Positions 1 to 7,040 of a stretch of DNA of 34,419 bases are shown piece after piece (positions within the stretch are counted from its first letter, which is position 1; each line of letters starts with the position of its first letter). Below the pieces are notes generated by a model. That model ran no database searches and was not told the origin of the DNA. It saw only the letters and a list, made by a program, of their open reading frames with translations. The DNA comes from Erythrobacter sp. (GTDB taxonomy: Bacteria; Pseudomonadota; Alphaproteobacteria; Sphingomonadales; Sphingomonadaceae), in the NCBI GenBank assembly GCA_027311945.1, contig DAICXZ010000021.1:1-34419 (forward strand), read 5' to 3'. The translations under genes and the position numbers were made by a program.

Positions 1-2
1 GC

Positions 3-140
3 ATTGAGCGGTGCTTCGCCAAGCTCAAATGCTCGCGCCGCCTCGCAACCCGATACGACAAAACCTCAGCAAGCTATCTCGGCTTCATACATATCGCCGC
101 CGCCCGCCTCTGGACCAATCAGTTTGTCAACAGGGCCTAG
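3..140 (+). mobile_element. 3' end of an IS5-family transposase gene (partial)
   Basis: The window opens inside a reading frame that runs to a TAG at 138-140 and gives the last 45 residues of a DDE transposase. The start reads IERCFAKLK, which fits the E(6)K signature around the catalytic Glu of IS4/IS5-type transposases. It is followed by RRLATRYDKT and IHIAAARLW, typical of the C-terminus in the IS427-like branch of IS5. The rest of the element lies upstream of the window. The sequence immediately after the Ala codon is CTAG (137-140). IS5-family elements often target YTAR/CTAG sites, so the stop codon may be supplied partly by the duplicated target (inference). No intact inverted repeat pair can be checked because the left end is missing. 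Confidence 0.8.
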
Positions 141-325
141 AAAGTCGCTCGGGTTACGCCCGCTGCCTCGACGATTTCCTCGATACTGACAAAGAGGCCG
201 TTTTCGTCGCCAAATTTGTCGAAGGCAGCCGCAATTATTGCTGCACGTGTTTTTGCGCGCCTCTGTTGGCCGACCCTGGCCCGCCCATCGGCCGTTCCGC
301 TCGCACTTATGGTCATGTCGCGCAC
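137..325 (-). pseudogene. TetR-family regulator, truncated by the IS element
   Basis: The minus-strand frame starts at GTG 325 (or ATG 316) and encodes about 62 residues matching the N-terminal DNA-binding domain of TetR regulators. It reads RAAIIAAAFDKFG, then SIEEIVEAAGVTRATF, the usual helix-turn-helix. It stops at 137-139, exactly where the recognition helix should continue into GTFYxHF and where the transposase frame ends. The ligand-binding domain is absent. The simplest reading is disruption by insertion of the IS5-family element; the missing part should lie on the far side of that element, outside the window. A regulator cut at this point cannot bind DNA normally. The target gene is unknown; the nearest gene on the same strand is the lipoprotein upstream. 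Confidence 0.75.
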
Positions 326-412
326 CTATAAGGCAGCGCCGCACATTGCCAAGATGCGCTGCGCAATTTCACTAGGGATTTCGCCAAAGGCAGCCAACCG
401 AGACACCTGATG

Positions 413-925
413 CTAGCGCCCCGGGACCGGGCTTGCGGGTGTATCCACCGGGGATGTCGCCACGCCCGGCCCTGCTTCGACCGCATAGTCCGAGCGGCGA
501 TACATACGGCCTGGATCGATCTCGTCGAACGGGCTGCCCGCCCCGGAGAGACGATAGACCGCGCCCGGCGCAATCGAGAAGTAACCGATGCTACCGTCGA
601 AGTTCTCGATTGAAATGCGGCCGGAATCGAGCCTGCGATACTTGCCCGCGGTTGTGCCGTCTGGACTGACATATTCGTAAGTGCCCGCGTCCTTGTCGAG
701 CGTGAGGTTGGAGCGCGAGCCATCGAGGTCGATCAAAGTGTAGCTGCCGGAATAGTCGACCGTATCCACTCCATCCGCACTAGGGTAAGGCATCTGCGCG
801 AGATCAGGATTTTGGGCGACCAGTCCGCTCTGCTCTGCACCCATGGGAGCATCCGCCGCCGGTTCATCGCTACCGCAGGCGGTGATCAGCGCAAGCGGCA
901 CCAGGGCGAGAGCGAATCTGTGCAT
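413..925 (-). CDS. Small putative lipoprotein, function unknown
   Basis: A 170-aa protein. The ATG at 925 was chosen over the longer frame because it is preceded by AAAGGAG at good spacing and begins a classic lipoprotein signal: MHRF, a hydrophobic stretch, then ITAC|GS with Cys about residue 16. Mature sequence starts with an acidic, Ala-rich linker, followed by a region of roughly residues 50-135 with alternating hydrophobic and polar residues (YSGSYTLIDLDG, GTYEYVSPDGT, GKYRRLDSGRISIENFDGSIGYFSI) that suggests a small beta-sheet domain. The C-terminus is Pro/Ser-rich and low complexity. It is expected to be anchored to a membrane facing the periplasm. I do not recognise a named family and assign no function. 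It is transcribed divergently from the histidine kinase at 1096. Confidence 0.75.
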   Translation of the reverse strand: MHRFALALVPLALITACGSDEPAADAPMGAEQSGLVAQNPDLAQMPYPSADGVDTVDYSGSYTLIDLDGSRSNLTLDKDAGTYEYVSPDGTTAGKYRRLDSGRISIENFDGSIGYFSIAPGAVYRLSGAGSPFDEIDPGRMYRRSDYAVEAGPGVATSPVDTPASPVPGR

Positions 926-1095
926 CTGTGTCTCCTTTCTGTGTCCAGGAAACGGACGTCCGCAGCGCTGGGTTCCACGCGAAGGTGAAAACAACCGCGG
1001 TAGGGCCTTGGTCCTCGGAGCATCATCGCTATCTCGTCCGACATGCGCGCTTGGCCAGCGGTCCCGCAAAGTCTAGAACGCCACCCGGAAAGACC

Positions 1096-2625
1096 ATGAT
1101 AATCGCAACCATGCCCCTCGAAGGCAACAGATCCGCCCTCGACGGCGACCCCGCCGACGAGAGGTTGGAAACTGCGCGCCGCGCGGTCCTTTCCAGCTTT
1201 TCGCTCAACGGGCTCGACGACGATCCCGAACTGCAAGCGATCACCCGGTTTGCCGCCAGCATGTGCAAGGCACCGGTGGCGCTCGTTTCGATCGTGGAAG
1301 AAAGTCGTCAGCGGTTCCTCGCGAGGGAAGGTCTGCAAGAGCGCGAGACGCCGCGCGATATCTCGTTCTGCGCTCATGCCATGATGGGCGAAGGAGCCAT
1401 GGTGGTGCCCGACGCTTCCCGCGACGAGCGCTTCGCCGACAACGTGCTGGTGACCGGCCCGCTTCACGTCCGCTTTTACGCGGGCCAGCCGCTGGTCTCG
1501 CAGGAGGGCACTCCACTTGGCGCGCTGTGCGTGATCGATGTCGAGAAACGGCCGGCAGGCCTCGACGACTTTCAGCGCGAGGGACTGGCGGTGCTGGCGC
1601 AGGCGGTGATGCGGCTACTCGAAGCCCGCCGCGAAGACCTGCGCGCCCGGCGCGCAATCGCCGACCGCGAAGAGCAGCTGCTGCGAATGATCGACGGTGT
1701 CCCGCAGATCGCCTGGTCGCTCGAGGCCTCGGGCCGCTTCGACTATGTCAATTCGCGCTGGAAGGAAGTGACCGGAACCGAGCCGCCCGAGACTGCCGAC
1801 GGCTGGCGTCCGTTCATACACCCCGAGGATGTCGATACGACGATAGGGCACTGGGCCAAGGCTCTGGCCGCCGACGAGCCGTTCGATTCCGAATTCCGCC
1901 TGCGCAAGGCCGATGGGTCGTGGAGCTGGGTGCTGGCCCAGGCCTCACCGGTCGCGCGCGTGAATGGCGAGCAACAACGCTGGTTCGGCACCCTCACCGA
2001 TATCGACGAGGTGCATCAGGCAATCGAAGCGCGCGATCTGCTTGCGGGCGAACTGTCGCACCGGATCAAGAACATCTTTGCCGTGGTGATCGGCCTCGCG
2101 CGCCTCAAGGCCGCCAATGCGCCCGAGCACAAGGCCTTCGCCGAGGATATGGCCGACACGCTTTATGCCCTGAGCCGCGCGCACGAATTCGTGCGGCCCT
2201 CGGGCGAAGCGGGGCAGGAGCGCCTGCAAGGCCTGCTCGCCGCCCTCTTCGCCCCCTATCGCGACCGGATGGGCCAGCCGCGCGTGGCCATCAGCGGCAT
2301 CGACAGCGAACTCGTTGCGCGCGCCGCCACCCCGCTGGCGCTGGTGTTCCACGAACTGGCCACCAATTCGGCCAAGTACGGCGCGCTTTCCAGTGCGGAG
2401 GGCACGGTCGAACTGACGATCAGCGATAGCGGTGACAACCTGGTGCTCGAATGGCGCGAGCGCGGCGGCCCACCGCTCACCGGCGCGCCGAACAACAGCG
2501 GATTTGGCTCGCGCCTGATCGAGATGAGCGTGAGCGGCCAATTGCAGGGCAGCTGGGAACGCCGCTTCGAGCCTGGAGGGCTGGTTGCGGAGCTCACGGT
2601 TTCCAAGGCCGCGATTGCTCCCTAG
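1096..2625 (+). CDS. GAF-PAS sensor histidine kinase, HWE family
   Basis: A 509-aa soluble sensor kinase. ATG 1096 is chosen because GGAAAG precedes it; the frame stays open upstream but is not protein-like there. Residues about 30-175 form a GAF domain (APVALVSIVEESRQRFLA, PLGALCVID), about 195-310 a PAS/PAC domain (GRFDYVNSRWKEVTG, FRLRKADGSWSWVLA, GTLTDI). The kinase core has LSHRIKN with phospho-acceptor H322, the N box HELATNSAKYG with N424, and EWRERGGPP plus GFGSRLIE, the hallmarks of HWE kinases. These usually signal in light or general-stress responses of alphaproteobacteria. No PAS cysteine typical of LOV photosensing (GRNCRFLQ) is present, so the signal is unknown. No response regulator is adjacent, so it is an orphan kinase here; the next gene starts 10 bp downstream. 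Confidence 0.9.
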   Translation: MIIATMPLEGNRSALDGDPADERLETARRAVLSSFSLNGLDDDPELQAITRFAASMCKAPVALVSIVEESRQRFLAREGLQERETPRDISFCAHAMMGEGAMVVPDASRDERFADNVLVTGPLHVRFYAGQPLVSQEGTPLGALCVIDVEKRPAGLDDFQREGLAVLAQAVMRLLEARREDLRARRAIADREEQLLRMIDGVPQIAWSLEASGRFDYVNSRWKEVTGTEPPETADGWRPFIHPEDVDTTIGHWAKALAADEPFDSEFRLRKADGSWSWVLAQASPVARVNGEQQRWFGTLTDIDEVHQAIEARDLLAGELSHRIKNIFAVVIGLARLKAANAPEHKAFAEDMADTLYALSRAHEFVRPSGEAGQERLQGLLAALFAPYRDRMGQPRVAISGIDSELVARAATPLALVFHELATNSAKYGALSSAEGTVELTISDSGDNLVLEWRERGGPPLTGAPNNSGFGSRLIEMSVSGQLQGSWERRFEPGGLVAELTVSKAAIAP

Positions 2626-2635
2626 GCTGCCACCG

Positions 2636-3397
2636 ATGGCAGCCACCGGATTCCTTGCTTTCGACCAGGTGTCGAAGCGCTTCGGCGCGACGCTGGCGGT
2701 GAATGATGTCTCGCTCTCGATTGCACGCGGGGCCTTCGTGGCGCTGGTCGGCGAGTCGGGATCGGGCAAGTCGACCTTGCTCAAGACGGTCAACCGGCTG
2801 GTCGAGCCCGATGCCGGGCGGGTGCTGATCGAGGGCGCTGACGTCGCCGCCGGACCTGCACCGCAGCTGCGCCGCCGGATCGGCTACGTGTTTCAGGGGG
2901 TAGGCCTGTTCACCCACCGCACCGTTGCTGAAAACATTGCGATGGTGCCGCTTATTTCGGGCACAGGACGTCTGTCGCAAGAGCGGATCGGCAAATTGCT
3001 CGATCTGGTCGAACTGCCGCGTGAGATCGCCAGCCGCTATCCCGAGGCGTTGTCGGGCGGGCAGCGCCAGCGGGTCGGCATTGCCCGCGCACTGGCGGGA
3101 GACAGCCACCTGCTGCTGATGGACGAGCCGTTCGGCGCGCTTGATCCGATCACCCGCGCCAGCCTTGGCGCACGCGTGCGGGCTCTGCACGAGGAGCTGG
3201 AGCTGACCACCGTCATGGTGACGCACGACATGGCTGAGGCCCTGCTGCTGGCAAGCCGCGTACTGGTAATGGAGGCAGGCCGGATCGTGGCTGACGAAAG
3301 CCCGGCTGCGCTGCTGGCAGGCGCGGGCGGCGAGGCAGCACAGGCGCTGGTGGCCGTTCCGCGCGAGCAGGCGCGCAGGCTCGGGACTTCCGCGTGA
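2636..3397 (+). CDS. Compatible-solute (betaine/choline-type) ABC importer, ATPase subunit
   Basis: A 253-aa ABC ATPase of the OpuA/OpuB/ProV type, which powers uptake of glycine betaine, choline or related osmolytes across the inner membrane. Walker A is GESGSGKST (residues 39-47), the Q loop is in YVFQGVGLF, the signature is LSGGQRQRVGIARAL, Walker B is LLLMDEPFGALDP, and the switch His is in VMVTHDMAEAL. The C-terminal CBS pair found in OpuAA/ProV is absent; the protein ends soon after the nucleotide-binding domain, as in shorter members. The chosen start ATG 2636 lies just after the kinase stop and gives normal family length. Its TGA overlaps the GTG of the next gene (GTGA), so the two subunits are translationally coupled. 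The substrate is inferred from the neighbour and is not proven. Confidence 0.88.
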   Translation: MAATGFLAFDQVSKRFGATLAVNDVSLSIARGAFVALVGESGSGKSTLLKTVNRLVEPDAGRVLIEGADVAAGPAPQLRRRIGYVFQGVGLFTHRTVAENIAMVPLISGTGRLSQERIGKLLDLVELPREIASRYPEALSGGQRQRVGIARALAGDSHLLLMDEPFGALDPITRASLGARVRALHEELELTTVMVTHDMAEALLLASRVLVMEAGRIVADESPAALLAGAGGEAAQALVAVPREQARRLGTSA

Positions 3398-4956
3398 GCG
3401 ATCTCGTCACCGCGCTGCTCGGCCTTGGGCCACAACTGGCCGAACACGTGCTGCTGAGCGGCGCCGCCGTGGCGCTGGGCCTCGCCATGGCGCTACCCTT
3501 GGCGCTGTGGGCGGCACGCTCGCGCAATGTCGCTCGTGTGGCGCTCGGCTTTGCCAGCCTCGTGCAGACGATCCCGGCGCTCGCCTTGCTGGCGCTGTTC
3601 TTTCCGGTCCTGCTCGCGGCGCGCGCGGTGTTTGGCGAAGGCCTGCCCACGCTGGGGTTCCTGCCTGCCTGGCTGGCGCTCGGTCTCTATGCGCTGCTGC
3701 CGATCCTCCGCAACGCCGTGACCGCGCTCACCCATGTCGATGCCGAAGCGCTCGAAGCAGCGGACGGTATCGGCATGACCCGCTGGCAACGTTTGCGCCA
3801 CGTCGAGGCGCCGCTCGCCGCGCCTTATGTGATGGCGGGAATCCGCACCGCCAGCGTCTGGACCATCGGTGCCGCAACGCTCGCCACCACCATCGGCCAG
3901 CCCAGCCTTGGCGACCCGATCTTCGCCGGGTTGCAGACGCAGAACTGGGCGCTCGTGCTCGCGGGCTGCATTGCCTCGGCCGCGCTCGCGCTGGTGGCCG
4001 ATGCGCTGTTCGGCCTCGTTGAGCGCGGCATCGCCACGCGCCGCCCGCGCCTCGCCTGGATCGGCGGCGCGCTGGCGGTGGCGGGGCTCGCCGCCGCCGG
4101 TTTCGCGCAGGTCCGCCCCGGCGGCGAGGCGGGCCGCGAGGTGGTGACAATCGGGGCCAAGTCGTTTTCGGAGCAATATATTCTCGCCCGCGCCATCGGC
4201 ATGATGCTCGAAGATGCGGGCTACAGGATCAACTATCGCGACGGGCTAGGCTCGGCGGTGGTGCACGAGGCGGTGACGAGCAGCGCCATCGACATCAGCG
4301 TCGACTATACCGGCACCTTGTGGACCAACCAGCTGGGCCGGACCGACAACCCCGGTCGTGCCGCCATGTACGACGCTATTGTCAAATGGGAGCAGCGCAC
4401 CAGCGGCGCGAAGGTGCTCGGCAGGCTCGGGTTCGAGAACGCCTATGGTCTCGCGATGACGCAGGAACAGGCGGACCGCGAAGGCATTGCCAGCATCGGC
4501 GATCTGGCTGGCGCTGCTCCCAGCATGACTGTGGGCGGCGATCCCGAGTGGTTCGAGCGGCCCGAATGGCAGGCCGTGACACAGGCCTATGGCTTGCGCT
4601 TTGCCACCCAGCGCACCTTCGCGCCCACTTTCATGTACAACGCTCTGAAGTCAGGCGAGGCCGACGTCATCAGCGCCTACACCTCCGACGGGCGGATCGC
4701 AGCGGATAACCTGGTGATCCTGGAAGATCCGCTGGAGGCGCTGCCAAGCTACGACGCGATCCTGCTGGTCAGCCCCCGCCTTGCTGGCGATCCTGCACTG
4801 GCGGCAACGCTGGCTCCGCTATTTGGGGCGATCGATGTCGAAACAATGCGCGAGGCCAACCTGATGGTCGACCGCGACGAGGGCAAGCGCAGCATAGACG
4901 AAGCGGCGCGCTGGCTGCTGGCCGAGCTCGGTGCCCGCCCGGCCGAGAGCCGTTAG
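3394..4956 (+). CDS. Fused permease / substrate-binding protein of osmoprotectant ABC importer
   Basis: A 520-aa fusion. Residues about 1-215 are a binding-protein-dependent permease with several hydrophobic helices and the EAA-type loop (EAADGIGMTRWQRLRHVEAPLAAPYVMAGIRTA in pieces, residues about 120-155) that docks on the ATPase. Another hydrophobic helix near 222-245 leads to an extracytoplasmic OpuAC/ProX-like binding domain (about 250-515) beginning VTIGAKSFSEQYILARAIG and containing INYRDGLGSA and ISVDYTGTLW, typical of quaternary-amine binding proteins. Fusion ties the receptor to the membrane, so no free periplasmic protein is needed. Start is GTG 3394, overlapping the ATPase stop. 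Its TAG (4954-4956) overlaps the stop of the convergent methyltransferase gene by 3 bp within TTAG. Likely ligands are betaine, choline or proline betaine; the precise ligand cannot be read from sequence. Confidence 0.87.
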   Translation: MSDLVTALLGLGPQLAEHVLLSGAAVALGLAMALPLALWAARSRNVARVALGFASLVQTIPALALLALFFPVLLAARAVFGEGLPTLGFLPAWLALGLYALLPILRNAVTALTHVDAEALEAADGIGMTRWQRLRHVEAPLAAPYVMAGIRTASVWTIGAATLATTIGQPSLGDPIFAGLQTQNWALVLAGCIASAALALVADALFGLVERGIATRRPRLAWIGGALAVAGLAAAGFAQVRPGGEAGREVVTIGAKSFSEQYILARAIGMMLEDAGYRINYRDGLGSAVVHEAVTSSAIDISVDYTGTLWTNQLGRTDNPGRAAMYDAIVKWEQRTSGAKVLGRLGFENAYGLAMTQEQADREGIASIGDLAGAAPSMTVGGDPEWFERPEWQAVTQAYGLRFATQRTFAPTFMYNALKSGEADVISAYTSDGRIAADNLVILEDPLEALPSYDAILLVSPRLAGDPALAATLAPLFGAIDVETMREANLMVDRDEGKRSIDEAARWLLAELGARPAESR

Positions 4957-6017
4957 AATCCCGCGCCGTCGGGCCAGTCGGGTGCGGCCAGCGCCATAAC
5001 CTTGAACAGGCTGCCCATTTCGTCGGGCGACGTCAGCCGGTCGCGTGCGGCCATCAGCGCCTCGCGGTGCTGGGGGGCAAAGTTCGCCAGCGCCTCGGCC
5101 CGCGCATCGATGCCGAGAGCCTTGAGGAATGCACCTTGCTCTACCGTGCCGAGCCAGCGCGCCCCGCGTGACTGCGCCACCGCTGCGCACTGCGCGAAGT
5201 CGACGTGGGCGGAGATGTCGGCCACGCCGGGCTCGGCCAGCCAGTCCACCTTGCGATGCGCGCGCACCGCCTGCACGCTGGAGCCGGCCTGGCTGGCGGC
5301 ATAGCCATAGTCGATGAACAGCGCCGCGCCGCCCTGTTTGCCGAGCCTGCCCGCCACCTCGAACAGCGTCGCCGCCGCGCCGGGGCAGGTCTCGATCACG
5401 GTGCCCGGCACTGCGTCGCGGCGCGCTTCGGGCACGGCGGAATCCATCGGCACCTGCCCCGGCACCTCGATGAAACGGTCCTCGCCGTCGAGCCCTATCA
5501 TGACCTCGCGCCAGCCCTGCTCGGTCATCACCAGCTGGCGCACGGGCAGCGCATCGAGAAACTCGTTCGCCACCAGCAGCATCGGGCCTTCCATCGGCAC
5601 GCTCGAGAGGTCATCGTGAAATATCGCCTCTGGCACCTGCTTCAGCTGCTCGCTGCGCAGCGCCACCGAGCCTTCGACCAGATGCTGGCGCGGTTCGAGA
5701 CCATAACGCTTCATCGCCCGTGTCGCATCGCGAGCGAGCGTGCCGCGCCCCGGCCCCAGTTCGACATAGTGGGCAGGCTCGGTACGACCGGCGCGGATCC
5801 ACATGTCGGCCAGCCACAGGCCGATCAGCTCGCCGAACATCTGGCTGATTTCGGGCGCAGTGATGAAATCGCCCGCTTCACCGAACGGTTCGCGGCGCGA
5901 ATAATAGTGGGCGTTCGATTCGCCCATGAACTGCATCAGGCTGATCGGCCCGTGCACCCGAATCAGGCGGCGGAAGCTGTCGGCCAGCGCCGCGGTGGGC
6001 TCGCCCGGCTTGGTCAA
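4953..6017 (-). CDS. SAM-dependent methyltransferase, MidA/NDUFAF7-like (DUF185)
   Basis: A 354-aa protein of the MidA/NDUFAF7 family (PF02636-type). The mitochondrial member methylates an arginine of a complex I subunit and is needed for complex I assembly; the bacterial role is presumed similar but is less established. Recognisable blocks are MGESNAHYYSRREPFGEAGDFITAPEISQMFGELIGLW (split across residues about 30-70), the SAM loop YVELGPGRGTLARD, LVANEFLDALPVRQ and FIDYGY. No ATG lies near the family start. TTG 6017 is chosen because it overlaps the lgt stop as TTGA, implying coupling, and because homology starts a few residues later; a GTG further upstream inside lgt is possible. It is co-transcribed with lgt and ends against the permease gene. 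Confidence 0.85.
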   Translation of the reverse strand: MTKPGEPTAALADSFRRLIRVHGPISLMQFMGESNAHYYSRREPFGEAGDFITAPEISQMFGELIGLWLADMWIRAGRTEPAHYVELGPGRGTLARDATRAMKRYGLEPRQHLVEGSVALRSEQLKQVPEAIFHDDLSSVPMEGPMLLVANEFLDALPVRQLVMTEQGWREVMIGLDGEDRFIEVPGQVPMDSAVPEARRDAVPGTVIETCPGAAATLFEVAGRLGKQGGAALFIDYGYAASQAGSSVQAVRAHRKVDWLAEPGVADISAHVDFAQCAAVAQSRGARWLGTVEQGAFLKALGIDARAEALANFAPQHREALMAARDRLTSPDEMGSLFKVMALAAPDWPDGAGF

Positions 6018-6910
6018 TCCTGGCGCTCTTCCGGCGGCGTGAGCGGAGCGGGCCGGCTGAGCGACCACACCACCAGCCCGATGGCGGCAACGATCAGCGG
6101 AATCGTCAGCCACTGGCCCATGCTGAGCCCGGTGCGGGCGGCGAATTCGGCCAGCTGTGCATCGGGCTCGCGGAAGAACTCGACCGTGAAGCGCGCGACC
6201 GAAATCACGGCCGCAAAGGTCCCCACCATCACGCCGGGGCGATAGCGCGCACGGGTCAGCCAGAACAGGCTCAGCATCACCACGATCACCATGAACCCTT
6301 CGCCAAAGGCTTGATAGAGCTGGCTCGGATGGCGCGGCTCCGGCCCGGCACCGGGGAACACCATGGCCCAGGGAATGTCTGACTGGACCGCGCGGCCCCA
6401 CAGCTCGCCGTTGATGAAGTTGGCGATGCGGCCGAACATCATCCCGAAGCCGACGTTGACCGAGATATAGTCGCACACCCGGATGAACGAGAGCCCGTTC
6501 TTCCACGAGACCCAGGCAATCGCGATCACCACACCGATCAGCCCGCCGTGGAAGCTCATCCCGCCGTCCCATAACCGCAGCACACCCCACGAGACGAAGG
6601 AGCCCGGCACGAAGGTGGTCCACAGCTCAGGCTGGTAGAAGGTAGCATAGCCGAGCCGCCCGCCGAGGATCACGCCCAGCGTGCAGTAGAAAAACAGGTC
6701 GTCGGCGTGGCGCTGCGCCATCGGCGCGCCCGGCTGCCCTATCATCTTCGACAGGTGCCAGTAGGCGAGCAGGATGCCCGCAAGATAGGCCAGCGAATAA
6801 TACTTGATGGTGAAGAACCCGAGGTCGATTCCCTCGCGCAGTCCGAGGTCCGCCCAGTTGAGCGGCGCATTCGCCGCCGCACTTGCCGCACTTGCCGCAA
6901 TCTCCAGCAT
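6014..6910 (-). CDS. lgt: Prolipoprotein diacylglyceryl transferase
   Basis: A 298-aa inner-membrane enzyme that transfers diacylglycerol from phosphatidylglycerol to the lipobox cysteine of prolipoproteins, the first step in lipoprotein maturation. Several hydrophobic helices are evident. Family signatures include YYSLAYLAGILLAYW, LGVILGGRLGY, WDGGMSFHGGLIG (with the catalytically important His-Gly-Gly segment) and GRIANFINGELWGR, followed by PRHPSQLYQAFGEG and FTVEFFREPD near the C-terminus. The ATG at 6910 gives typical family length. The longer frame upstream is not protein-like. It leads a two-gene operon with the overlapping methyltransferase, and is divergent from glnD with 130 bp between them. 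The lipoprotein at 413-925 would be one of its substrates. Confidence 0.95.
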   Translation of the reverse strand: MLEIAASAASAAANAPLNWADLGLREGIDLGFFTIKYYSLAYLAGILLAYWHLSKMIGQPGAPMAQRHADDLFFYCTLGVILGGRLGYATFYQPELWTTFVPGSFVSWGVLRLWDGGMSFHGGLIGVVIAIAWVSWKNGLSFIRVCDYISVNVGFGMMFGRIANFINGELWGRAVQSDIPWAMVFPGAGPEPRHPSQLYQAFGEGFMVIVVMLSLFWLTRARYRPGVMVGTFAAVISVARFTVEFFREPDAQLAEFAARTGLSMGQWLTIPLIVAAIGLVVWSLSRPAPLTPPEERQD

Positions 6911-7040
6911 ATTCGCCCTTTGTCTTGCCTGTGCTGCGGCGCTCTGGCCGCGACCGGACTGCGCTTTGGCACAGGCCGCTTGAGCTTGGAAGGGCCAGCG
7001 GCTTTGCAATTCGCCCATCCCCCCTCTATTTGCCCTAGTT

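Noticed and set aside
1263-2429. 388-aa plus-strand frame inside the histidine kinase
   Set aside because: Arg/Ala/Gly-rich out-of-frame shadow of a well-supported gene.
5205-6245. 346-aa plus-strand frame opposite the methyltransferase and lgt
   Set aside because: Spans two real minus-strand genes with strong family motifs; itself has none.
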